A DNA stretch of 20,959 nucleotides from a bacterium (GCA_017477685.1 JAFUUT010000095.1:1-20959); one strand, 5' to 3'; positions 13,401 to 20,880 are shown, counted from the stretch's first letter. A program made the numbers and translations. Notes: generated by a model not told the origin, from the sequence alone.

Positions 13401-14312
13401 CTAGTATCTCAACGGAATTCTGGAACGATTTACCTCAATATTTTCATAACCGAAATTCAATAGCATGCGGTTTGTACTTGTATAAAAGATATTTTCCTCA
13501 AATGTCGGCCCGATATTAACCGATGAAACCGAAGTTTTATCAAAGAAATACTCAATATAGGGTACAAATAATCCGTTCTTTTCAACAACTTTGGTTGGTT
13601 TTGAATCTTTTACGCCAAAGGCATTAACAATAACAATGCGGTACTCTTTTTCATTTTTGAATTGCGGTGTTTTAAAGAAAATACCAACAATATTTAAAAC
13701 ATCTACAAGTTCAAATAAAATATCAAACAGTTTTACTTTATTGTTTCGTTTCATTTTCAGGGCTTTTTCAAAAAGATTATTCCATTTTTTGAAAATATTT
13801 TTAATAATTTTTATTTGCTTTGCCCTATCGTATATTACACTGCCATATATAGGCAAAAATCCTTTTTCACCCATTTCTTTGATAAGTTTTTTCTTGTTGA
13901 AACCAATGTTGTAACCGGTATAACTTTTCCCTTTGGCATAATTGTTCCAGAGAGTCAGATTATCATTTTCTGACGAAAAAGAAGTAGTAAAATATTCAAG
14001 ATTATTTAAAAGTTCTCCGCTTCCGTCTACTATGTGCTTATATTTATCTTCAAAATGTTTTTTTATTTTGTTAAATAAATCAGGATTCAAATCCGGAGTT
14101 TCATCTATCAGATTGATAATCAATTTGTAAGAATACGCAACTTCCGCTTTATCATTCAGATAAAGAACATTCGAAAATCTTAATGTCCCGTTAGAAACTA
14201 TTCCCAATAGTTTTTCCGGCTTTGTATAATGATATATGACAGAGTCATTATCATTGTCCAGAATTTTCTTTATTTTAGGAATTTTAGTTAACAAATCATC
14301 ATAGTATGACAT
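13401..14312 (-). CDS. DUF2971 family protein
   Basis: 303 aa. The family pattern is clear: YHYTKPEKLLGIVSNGTLRF (residues 27-46), then LNDKAE (52-57), LTLWNNYAKGKSYTGYNIGF (119-138), and EKEYRIVIV (221-229), ending NRSRIPLRY. DUF2971 has no settled function that I can cite. The order His-Tyr-Thr, then Tyr/Gly strand, then Glu near EYR recalls the H-Y-E layout of ADP-ribosyltransferases, which is my inference. AAAGG lies eight bases before the ATG. It is divergent from the GGDEF gene and converges on the Gln-rich gene. Confidence 0.85.
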   Translation of the reverse strand: MSYYDDLLTKIPKIKKILDNDNDSVIYHYTKPEKLLGIVSNGTLRFSNVLYLNDKAEVAYSYKLIINLIDETPDLNPDLFNKIKKHFEDKYKHIVDGSGELLNNLEYFTTSFSSENDNLTLWNNYAKGKSYTGYNIGFNKKKLIKEMGEKGFLPIYGSVIYDRAKQIKIIKNIFKKWNNLFEKALKMKRNNKVKLFDILFELVDVLNIVGIFFKTPQFKNEKEYRIVIVNAFGVKDSKPTKVVEKNGLFVPYIEYFFDKTSVSSVNIGPTFEENIFYTSTNRMLLNFGYENIEVNRSRIPLRY

Positions 14313-14382
14313 GCAAAAAACCTTTCAGATATCTATTAATATTATAACATATATCCAAATAGTTTACAGATATGTATTTTAC

Positions 14383-14422
14383 ATCAACCCCCGTTGATAT
14401 TTAGGGGAAAAAATGTTATAAT
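14383..14422 (+). promoter_or_regulatory. Strong promoter of the GGDEF-thiL operon with dyad over the -35
   Basis: TTGATA (14394-14399), 17 bp, TATAAT (14417-14422) with TG at -15/-14 (extended -10). A perfect dyad ATCAAC-CCCC-GTTGAT at 14383-14398 overlaps the -35 and is a likely operator. Start point near 14429. Confidence 0.8.
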
Positions 14423-14455
14423 AGCGTATCTGTGAAAACTCGGCAAAAGGAATTT

Positions 14456-16363
14456 ATGGGATTATTTGATAAATTTAAAGAAGTAACAAAAAAAGTTTCA
14501 GAAGTTGAAAACAATATTTATAACGAAAAACGCGACTATTTAGAAATATACGAACGCAATCTGGAACTTGAAAAAGAAATTGCTCAAAGGACATCTGAAT
14601 TACACGATGCAAATAGACGTATGGTCACTTTGCAGCATATTTTGGATATGATGAATTCTTCCACTCCGCTGGAGAATGTTATGGAAACTATAGTAAACAG
14701 TACCCAAGGCGAATTCGGGTATATGCATTGCGTTATTATAAAAAAATGCAAAGATGAAGACGGCGATTATATGCGAATTTTGGCGCAATCACATGATGAA
14801 CTTATTGCCAGACTTAACAGCATTATCGGAACACCGGCAATCCAGACAAGACGATTGAATTACGATAAGGACAGTGCTTTTGCTGATGCACTAAACCAAA
14901 AAAGTATTATACAAACCCGCTCAATTGATTTAACACTAAAAGCGGTATTACCTGAATTAAGTCAAGATACTGTTGCAAAAATCTTAACCAATCAACCGAT
15001 TAGATCCGTTATAATTATACCTTTACTGCCAAGAGAGCAAAATTTCGGATGGTTTTGCGTATTTTCATCTCGAGAAGAATTAGCCGATGCTGAAACAGAC
15101 TTTTTAGGCTTATTTGCAAAACAAATCGAAATGGCAATAACTGTTGCAAACCTGTTCCAAACAGTTAAACAAGAAGCCGTAACTGATGCTCTGACAGGAT
15201 TATATAACAGAAGATATTTTGAAGAAGAAATGAGTAAAGAAGTTACTCGTTCTAAGCGTTTGAAACAACCATTTTCCGTTATAGGAATAGATTTGGACTT
15301 TTTGAAAAAAATTAATGATACATACGGACATGCGTTCGGAGATATTGCAATAAAAACAATAGCAGATGTTCTGAAATCTAATGCAAGATCTATTGATATT
15401 CCGGCAAGAATAGGCGGGGAGGAATTTAATGTATTACTTCCCGGAGTTGGCTCAGATGGTGCAATGATTGCTGCGGAAAGAATTCGAAAATCAATAGAAA
15501 AACAAGAAATCGAAACCATCGGACATATTACGGGAAGTTTGGGGGTTGCAACATTCCTTGAACATACCGAAAATGCGGAAGAACTACTGGAATTAACCGA
15601 CCAAGCAATGTACACATCAAAAAGGAACGGCAGAAATCAGGTTACATTAGCCAAACCGATAAGTGAAACTTCTTGGCAGGAAATTGCAATCAACACATTT
15701 ATAGATATTCTTTCCAAAAACAGAGTTCCGATGGCTCAAAAAATGTCTAAAGATTTATGCGTAAAACTTCAAGCTGCAACCGATGAAGGCGGTAAAAAAC
15801 AGGAAGTTTTATATCATGCGGCAGATATGCTTAACAAACTGTATAATCCTATGCATGAACAAGGAATAATTAAAAATAAAGTCATCATAGCAACAACTCT
15901 TGCAAAAAGATTTGATTTGCCTAAAGAAGAAATTGACAATTTGAGAGTAGCAGTTTTGTTATATGACATTGGGAATTTGATGATTTCTCCCGGACTTTTA
16001 CAGAAAGCAACTCCGCTGACTGAAGAAGAAATAGGGAAAATTAAAACCCACCCGATAATTGCGGCTCAAGAAATTTTAAAACCTATATCCTACATTCAAG
16101 ATGTTCTTCCAATAATTGAACACCATCACGAAAACTGGGACGGCAGCGGTTATCCTAACAAAATTTCCAAAGAAGAAATTCCGCTAACCTCGCAAATAAT
16201 TCTGATTATTGATGAATATTTCGCCCTTATAGAAGCCAGACCTTACAGAGCAAAAATGTCTTCTAAAGATGCTTTGAAAATTATTCAAAGTGAAGGAAAC
16301 AAAAAATGGAATATGGCTTTAGTAAATGAATTTGTATCTTTGATTGAGCATGATATAGTTTAG
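14456..16363 (+). CDS. GAF-like/GGDEF diguanylate cyclase with degenerate HD-GYP domain
   Basis: 635 aa. Residues 10-65 are a charged coiled coil. Residues 66-235 look like a GAF-type sensor module. Residues 240-398 are a GGDEF domain with the active signature GGEEF (320-324) and the product-inhibition site RSID (311-314), five residues before it as in active enzymes, so c-di-GMP synthesis from two GTP is expected. Residues 410-635 are HD-GYP-like: GYP at 565-567, HH at about 557-558, and TH at 531-532. However, the signature HD is YD (Tyr503-Asp504), and the usual HDIGKIGIP reads YDIGNLMIS, so phosphodiesterase activity is probably lost and the domain may be a c-di-GMP sensor. There is no membrane segment. 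The ATG at 14456 with AAAAGGA is preferred to an in-frame GTG at 14432. It is the first gene of an operon with thiL, five bases apart. Confidence 0.93.
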   Translation: MGLFDKFKEVTKKVSEVENNIYNEKRDYLEIYERNLELEKEIAQRTSELHDANRRMVTLQHILDMMNSSTPLENVMETIVNSTQGEFGYMHCVIIKKCKDEDGDYMRILAQSHDELIARLNSIIGTPAIQTRRLNYDKDSAFADALNQKSIIQTRSIDLTLKAVLPELSQDTVAKILTNQPIRSVIIIPLLPREQNFGWFCVFSSREELADAETDFLGLFAKQIEMAITVANLFQTVKQEAVTDALTGLYNRRYFEEEMSKEVTRSKRLKQPFSVIGIDLDFLKKINDTYGHAFGDIAIKTIADVLKSNARSIDIPARIGGEEFNVLLPGVGSDGAMIAAERIRKSIEKQEIETIGHITGSLGVATFLEHTENAEELLELTDQAMYTSKRNGRNQVTLAKPISETSWQEIAINTFIDILSKNRVPMAQKMSKDLCVKLQAATDEGGKKQEVLYHAADMLNKLYNPMHEQGIIKNKVIIATTLAKRFDLPKEEIDNLRVAVLLYDIGNLMISPGLLQKATPLTEEEIGKIKTHPIIAAQEILKPISYIQDVLPIIEHHHENWDGSGYPNKISKEEIPLTSQIILIIDEYFALIEARPYRAKMSSKDALKIIQSEGNKKWNMALVNEFVSLIEHDIV

Positions 16364-16368
16364 TTATT

Positions 16369-17274
16369 ATGAAAGAAAAAGAATTTATATCAACCATAAA
16401 ACAGATTTTAAATTCTGAATATATTGGGGATGATTGTGCATTTTTAAAAGATTTGGGTATAGTTGTTACTCAGGATAGTTTGGTTGAAGATGTTCATTTT
16501 AAAAAAGATTTTATTACCCCATATCAACTTGGTTACAAATCAATAATGGTAAACCTTTCAGATATTTCTGCATCAGGTGCGGAGCCTAAATATATAACAA
16601 TATCATTATCACTACCGTCAGATATTGAGAATAACTTTGTAGAACAGTTTTATCAAGGATGCAAAACGGCATGCCCCGAAGATGTAGAAATTGTTGGCGG
16701 AGATATTACATCTGCCGATAAGATTTATATTTCGGTTTGTGCAATAGGGAAAACCGAAAACAGGAATATTTCCTCAAGAAAAAATGCTAAAATAGGACAA
16801 AAAGTAGTTGTTTCAGGAATTAACGGTTCAAGCGGTGCAGGTTTGGAATTATTATTAAAAGGAGAAACAAAACCTGAAAAATTTATCAAATCCCACCTTG
16901 AACCCCAAGCCCAAATAGAATTCGGCAAATATCTGGGAGAAAATATTAAAGAACCATATGCGGCTATGGATACATCAGACGGCCTTATGGATGCACTTTC
17001 AACCATTGCAAACGATAGCGGAGTACTTCTGGATATAAATTTTGACAAAATTCCTTATGATAAAGACATAGAATATTTCGATGATTGGCAGAATTTAGTA
17101 TTATTCGGGGGAGAAGATTATCAAATCATTGCAACAGTTCCGCAAAACATTAATATCGGTACAACAATCGGAGAAGTTAAACAAGGACTCGGAGTTAATT
17201 TAAAAATTGGCAATAAAGAAATTTTTTATGATAAAAAAACGGTAGAAAATAATATTTATAAACATTTTAAATAA
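16369..17274 (+). CDS. thiL: Thiamine-monophosphate kinase
   Basis: Converts thiamine phosphate to thiamine diphosphate with ATP, the last step of cofactor synthesis. 301 aa, slightly short but complete. Metal/ATP motifs of the PurM-like fold are present: IGDDCAF (19-25), DSLVEDVHF (36-44), NLSDISASGAEP (62-73), GGDIT (110-114), MDTSDGL (200-206) and GGEDYQ (247-252). It lies five bases after the GGDEF gene and has no ribosome site of its own, so translation is probably coupled to the upstream gene. No other thiamine genes and no TPP riboswitch are seen here. Confidence 0.95.
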   Translation: MKEKEFISTIKQILNSEYIGDDCAFLKDLGIVVTQDSLVEDVHFKKDFITPYQLGYKSIMVNLSDISASGAEPKYITISLSLPSDIENNFVEQFYQGCKTACPEDVEIVGGDITSADKIYISVCAIGKTENRNISSRKNAKIGQKVVVSGINGSSGAGLELLLKGETKPEKFIKSHLEPQAQIEFGKYLGENIKEPYAAMDTSDGLMDALSTIANDSGVLLDINFDKIPYDKDIEYFDDWQNLVLFGGEDYQIIATVPQNINIGTTIGEVKQGLGVNLKIGNKEIFYDKKTVENNIYKHFK

Positions 17275-18195
17275 TTAATAATTTTCATGAACAACTTCAA
17301 TCATTTCTTTTAAAACTTTGTTATATGGTGTCGGGATATTATATTTTTCGCCAAATTTAACCATTGCACCCGCAAACATATCAACTTCCGTTTGTCGTTT
17401 TGCCTCAACATCTTGAAGCATTGATGTTTTGCCATCAGGAATCATTTTATCAAATGCACACAATGCTTCATCAATCATTGTTTCGGTATTATTAACACCG
17501 GATGCCTTAGCTGCATTTTGAACTTCTTTCATAATATTTATGAAAAATTGCCTGAAAGTTTTATTTTTCTGCATCTGTCCAAAAGTCATTCCCAAAATTG
17601 CAGACGGCTGATTTGAACCGACATTCAGCATATATTTCAACCACAGGGCCCTATACATATCTTCAGGAATATTATAGGAAATGCCCACCCTGCCAAAATA
17701 ATTTTTTACAAGTTCTATATTTTTTTTGTCATTATCATTATTAAATCTTCCGCCAAAAACAATATCCCCAACCCCGTCAAATACAATATTATTTCCCTCT
17801 CTCATTGCGCTATGGCCAATAAAATATGCTAATAAAAGATGTTCCCAGTCATATTCTGCGGCTATCATTTCTTCACTTGTAACCCCGTTTAGCAGTGAAA
17901 TAATAATAGTGTCTTCTTTTACAAAATTTTTAATATTTTTAATAGAATCTTTCAGCCCGTCATACTTTGTTGCAATAATTATCAAATCTGCTTTATAATA
18001 AGTATTTTCAGGCAAAATATAATTTAAATCTAATGTTTTACCGTTAAAGATTTTTGGATTTTTTAAATATTTCTCATACCTTGTTTTATCAACAAGAACT
18101 CGCAAGTTGGTACTATCAAAATTATTTATCTTATTTGCATAAATAGAACCAACCGCTCCAACTCCGCATATTAATACTTTTTCTATCGCTTTCAT
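17275..18195 (-). CDS. panE: 2-dehydropantoate 2-reductase family protein (ApbA/PanE)
   Basis: Expected to reduce 2-dehydropantoate to pantoate with NADPH in pantothenate/CoA synthesis. 306 aa. GxGxxG at residues 11-16 (GVGAVG), the IIATKYDGL segment after strand 4, NGVTSEEM, the catalytic-lysine region ALWLKYMLNVGSNQPSA, and the C-terminal SMLQDVEAKRQTEVDMFAGA all match the family. The Lys/Asn/Ser/Glu set looks intact, though paralogues with other keto-acid substrates exist, so the gene name is probable rather than certain. The start at 18195 is chosen over ATG 18204, which overlaps the -10 box. No Shine-Dalgarno. The stop abuts thiL, tail to tail with no gap. Confidence 0.85.
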   Translation of the reverse strand: MKAIEKVLICGVGAVGSIYANKINNFDSTNLRVLVDKTRYEKYLKNPKIFNGKTLDLNYILPENTYYKADLIIIATKYDGLKDSIKNIKNFVKEDTIIISLLNGVTSEEMIAAEYDWEHLLLAYFIGHSAMREGNNIVFDGVGDIVFGGRFNNDNDKKNIELVKNYFGRVGISYNIPEDMYRALWLKYMLNVGSNQPSAILGMTFGQMQKNKTFRQFFINIMKEVQNAAKASGVNNTETMIDEALCAFDKMIPDGKTSMLQDVEAKRQTEVDMFAGAMVKFGEKYNIPTPYNKVLKEMIEVVHENY

Positions 18196-18202
18196 AAGAT
18201 TC

Positions 18203-18231
18203 ATTTTATCACTATTGAAATTTGTTGTTAA
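18203..18231 (-). promoter_or_regulatory. Promoter of the PanE-family gene, leaderless arrangement
   Basis: Minus strand TTAACA (18231-18226), 17 bp, TAAAAT (18208-18203), seven bases, ATG at 18195. Five of six -35 positions match the consensus. The transcript should start at or next to the start codon. Confidence 0.6.
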
Positions 18232-18254
18232 AAAATGTTTACAAATATTTAATT

Positions 18255-18262
18255 TTGCGCAA
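18255..18262. promoter_or_regulatory. TTGCGCAA palindrome, second copy
   Basis: The same 8-bp palindrome as at 9115-9122, again in an AT-rich divergent intergenic region and again followed by an AT-rich TTTATATATA stretch about 25 bases on. Confidence 0.4.
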
Positions 18263-18330
18263 ATTTCTTCGAAAAAAATACTTTATATATACATAGTTGT
18301 AGTGTGTAAAAATTATAGTGTGGCAAAGTA

Positions 18331-19098
18331 GTGGGAATTTTATTCAATCTAAACCAATACGCCATTGGTTTAAATCCTATTTCAAAACTAAATAACCCCA
18401 AAAACAAAGTAGCTTTCACCGCTAACCAAAATGGTGACAGCTTCCAAATTACTTCGCCCGAACGCTTGTTTAATGAGGCTGCAATCCGCGATATGATTGC
18501 ACAAAATCCTGAATTAAAAAAAATATTATCAGAAAATAAAATTCCTATCCAATTGAATATGAACGAATTACAAGAGCTTAAAAACGGTCATTGCCGCCAA
18601 ACCCAAGAAATTGCCGCCATGATTGCCAAAAATTTGCCCGCAGCTTTGAAAAACGAGGTAAACATTAAGACCTTAAAAGAAGGCGCACTGCTTCACGATT
18701 TTGGCAAAGTATTAATTCCACCTGAGATTTTAAACAAAGAGGGGAAATTAACGGATGAAGAACGCAAAATTATGAATTTGCACTCAGAAATCGGATATCA
18801 TTTATTAAAAAATACTATTAGCAACTACATTGTGCTGCAACTTGTAAGATACCACCACAACAACAAAGTTAACCACAAGGATTTTATTCCGGATATAAAT
18901 TTGCAAATTTTAAATATTGCAGATAAATATTCAGCCTTGACCGAAAATAGAGTCTACAAAAAAGCATTTACACCGCAACAAGCATTGATGATTTTGTATA
19001 ATGACGTACAAAAAGGCGAAATCCACCCAACATTATATAATGCACTGGTTACGGCAATATCCGCTACTCCTGCTACAAATACTGTAAAAATGTCATAA
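18331..19098 (+). CDS. HD-domain (HD-GYP-like) phosphohydrolase lacking the GYP motif
   Basis: 255 aa. Residues 1-80 have no clear domain. Residues 85-235 are an HD domain: GHCRQTQEIA (86-95), LLHDFGKVLIPPEILNKEGK (120-139) with HD at 122-123, LHSEIGYHLL with His151, YHH at 174-176, and NIADKYSALTENRVYKKA (195-212) with Asp198. All expected metal ligands are present. The segment after HH reads NNKVNHKDFIPD instead of the DGSGYP of true HD-GYP enzymes, so c-di-GMP may not be the substrate. The start is GTG 18331; there is no in-frame ATG before residue 55 and no ribosome site, and a TATAGT lies 11 bases upstream, so the start is uncertain. Confidence 0.85.
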   Translation: MGILFNLNQYAIGLNPISKLNNPKNKVAFTANQNGDSFQITSPERLFNEAAIRDMIAQNPELKKILSENKIPIQLNMNELQELKNGHCRQTQEIAAMIAKNLPAALKNEVNIKTLKEGALLHDFGKVLIPPEILNKEGKLTDEERKIMNLHSEIGYHLLKNTISNYIVLQLVRYHHNNKVNHKDFIPDINLQILNIADKYSALTENRVYKKAFTPQQALMILYNDVQKGEIHPTLYNALVTAISATPATNTVKMS

Positions 19099-19188
19099 TT
19101 GTATAAAATATCCTTACCGGATCATCAATTTTTTTGCTACTACAAAAAATTCTAATTAATATTTCTTAACAATATATATATAATATAG

Positions 19189-19235
19189 CAATTTTTTATA
19201 ACAGAAATTGTTTATATATATGTAAGGGATATTAA
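19189..19235 (+). promoter_or_regulatory. Operator-promoter module C upstream of the pgi leader
   Basis: CAATTT (19189-19194), N10, AAATTG (19205-19210); -35 TTGTTT at 19208-19213 overlapping the right arm; 16-bp spacer; -10 TATTAA at 19230-19235. 22 bp (19204-19225) are identical to module A at 9135-9156, and dyad spacing is conserved. Bases 19099-19188 before it are AT-rich with no recognisable feature. Confidence 0.7.
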
Positions 19236-19241
19236 AGAAAA

Positions 19242-19423
19242 AGAACACGGGAAAAAACAAAAGTCATTACCAAATATGACACGATGATTCCAATCAGGGA
19301 AAAGTAAGGAATCAGGGGAAAATAAAAAAAACTAGGGGAAAAAGGACACATAATCGAATCATCCATCATAATCAATCTTCTTGGGCATTGAGTTAATTTT
19401 CAGTGCCTTTTTATTTGTTTTTT
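19242..19423 (+). ncRNA. Putative structured leader or small RNA upstream of pgi
   Basis: About 180 nt run from the predicted start of module C to a terminator. No convincing ORF. Hairpins: GTCAT/ATGAC (19263-19280); GATTCC (19286-19291) with GGAATC (19308-19313). A competing pairing is GATGATTC (19283-19290) with GAATCATC (19356-19363); the two exclude each other. The middle is purine-rich with six GGA motifs (AGGGA, AAGGA, AGGGGA twice, and others). It may be a free sRNA, an attenuator of pgi, or a CsrA-type binding RNA; the sequence alone does not decide. Confidence 0.45.
19384..19423 (+). terminator. Intrinsic terminator inside the pgi upstream region
   Basis: GGCATTGA (19384-19391) pairs with TCAGTGCC (19400-19407), 8 bp with one G-T pair, followed by a long T-rich run. 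It lies 72 bases before the pgi start, so transcripts from module C would mostly stop here unless antiterminated. Confidence 0.75.
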
Positions 19424-19494
19424 TATGGTATTTTAAGCATATTTATAGTATGATTTTAAGTGTAAAGGTTAGTGCTACAAAAGAAAGGACGAAT

Positions 19495-20796
19495 ATGTTG
19501 ACAAAAAGTTCAAGTTTAACAACAAGTTTTTGGGGAGTAGATTTTAGCAAATATACTTCAAGAGTTTCTGAATTTGTAGGAGAATTTTCTTCACGTGCAA
19601 ATAAACAGGGACAATTTTTAAATTGGGTAAATTTACCGTCAGAACAAGCAAAAAGAGTAGATGAAATTTATTCTTTAGCTTCACAACTTATGAATGCAAC
19701 AGGCGCAAAAACACTTAGCATTCTTGGTATTGGCGGTTCAAAACACACCGTAGAACATATGTTATCTATCAACGGTCTAAATATCAACCGCAGCGATATC
19801 GAATTCTACTCAGATATTGATTCTTCAAGCTGGGAAAGATTTATGCACAGATTAGGTCATGATGTTACTAAGTCTAATTACCTAATCGCTTCAAAATCAG
19901 GTTCTACATTTGAAACAAAAGATGGAATGCTCAGAGTTTGGAGCATGCTGATTGATGCATACAAATCTCAAGGCAAATCCGAAGAAGAAGCAAAAATTTG
20001 TGCAAACAAACACTTTATCGCCGTAACTGACGGTAATGCCGAAAAATCAGAACTTCGCAGAACTTCAAACGAAAACGGATGGATTGGCGATTTGTACATA
20101 CATGATGATGTAGGCGGAAGATTCAGTGCATTCGATGACCACGCATTATTTGCACTTGCTTATGCAGGAATGAAAAAAGATGATATGATTGCAATGTTAA
20201 ATGCTGCTCAAAGCGTTTCATCAGAATCATTATCAACTGATTGGGATATAAATGATGCACTAAAAGAAGGTATCTTCTGGGCTGATGCAAAAGCTAACGG
20301 AATTGAAGCTTCTGTTCACCAGTATATGGGTTCTATTTTTGAAAATACCGTATACTGGCATGCACAAATGCAAAATGAATCCGTAAAAGATACCCTAAAA
20401 CAAGTTGCAAAAGTACCTGATGCTATGCACCATTCTGCAGAAGCTCATTTTAACCCTGCAAATAAACTTGTATTTGCATTGACAGTTCCTGTAGACAAAG
20501 GTGTTTGCAGAGAAAATTCCGAAAGCTACATTGATGCTTTAACAAAATCATACTCTGTTACAGGAAACTTCTTCTTAGAAAGAGTTGAAACTCAAGGTAT
20601 GGGATTAACACCGGAAGCTGCGGGAAGATTAACTCAATTAAGAGCTTTCGCAACTGTATATCAAGAAATCGTTTCAACAATTATGAACGGTAAATCATTC
20701 CCTGAAGTTCTTGATTCAGTTCTGCAACCACACGTTGAATTCTATAAAAAGAACCTTAAAGGCGGAGTAGTTGTTCCCGGAAGAATTTCAATGTAG
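19495..20796 (+). CDS. pgi: Glucose-6-phosphate isomerase
   Basis: Interconverts glucose-6-phosphate and fructose-6-phosphate in glycolysis, gluconeogenesis and the pentose phosphate link. 433 aa, the short form seen in Firmicutes/Thermotoga rather than the 550-aa enterobacterial form. SIS-domain motifs: LGIGGSKHTVEHM, the phosphate-binding ASKSGSTFETKDG, VGGRFSAFDDHALF, HQYMGSIFENTVYW with the catalytic Glu, and HHSAEAHFNP. The ATG at 19495 has AAAGGA five bases upstream; frame-open sequence before it contains the terminator and is not coding. A separate promoter may exist at 19444-19455 (TATAGT, TATGAT) with poor -35 boxes. The stop TAG runs into a GGGGTAAAT element. Confidence 0.95.
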   Translation: MLTKSSSLTTSFWGVDFSKYTSRVSEFVGEFSSRANKQGQFLNWVNLPSEQAKRVDEIYSLASQLMNATGAKTLSILGIGGSKHTVEHMLSINGLNINRSDIEFYSDIDSSSWERFMHRLGHDVTKSNYLIASKSGSTFETKDGMLRVWSMLIDAYKSQGKSEEEAKICANKHFIAVTDGNAEKSELRRTSNENGWIGDLYIHDDVGGRFSAFDDHALFALAYAGMKKDDMIAMLNAAQSVSSESLSTDWDINDALKEGIFWADAKANGIEASVHQYMGSIFENTVYWHAQMQNESVKDTLKQVAKVPDAMHHSAEAHFNPANKLVFALTVPVDKGVCRENSESYIDALTKSYSVTGNFFLERVETQGMGLTPEAAGRLTQLRAFATVYQEIVSTIMNGKSFPEVLDSVLQPHVEFYKKNLKGGVVVPGRISM

Positions 20797-20805
20797 GGGT
20801 AAATG
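20790..20805 (+). repeat. GGGGTAAAT post-stop element, copy 3 (16-bp direct repeat, left)
   Basis: AATGTAGGGGTAAATG, overlapping the pgi stop codon (20794-20796); identical to 20848-20863. The ATG at 20803 opens a 23-codon frame ending at 20874, with AGGGG as a possible ribosome site. Confidence 0.7.
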
Positions 20806-20847
20806 TACGTTAGCATTGGTTGCATCATACTACACAATATCTACGCA

Positions 20848-20863
20848 AATGTAGGGGTAAATG
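20848..20863 (+). repeat. GGGGTAAAT element, copy 4 (16-bp direct repeat, right)
   Basis: Exact copy of 20790-20805, 42 bases further on, here in non-coding sequence before the terminator. Confidence 0.7.
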
Positions 20864-20880
20864 AAAATTTATAATGAAAA

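Noticed and set aside
14432..14455. GTG start for the cyclase gene
   Set aside because: It lies nine bases after the -10, too close for an SD, while ATG 14456 has AAAAGGA at normal spacing.
16369..17274. TPP riboswitch for thiL
   Set aside because: thiL lies five bases after the cyclase gene with no room for a riboswitch, and no CTGAGA or ACCTGATCTGG-type core was seen upstream of the operon.
18331..18420. Shared export signal in the N-termini of the proteins at 153-1268, 3334-3804 and 18331-19098 (VAFTAN, IYFGNS, VAFDKN segments)
   Set aside because: The similarity is three or four residues only and positions differ; too weak to claim without more family members.
19381..19494. N-terminal extension of the isomerase from a TTG at 19381
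   Set aside because: This stretch contains the terminator and a T-run, has no ribosome site, and family homology starts near the ATG at 19495, which has AAAGGA.
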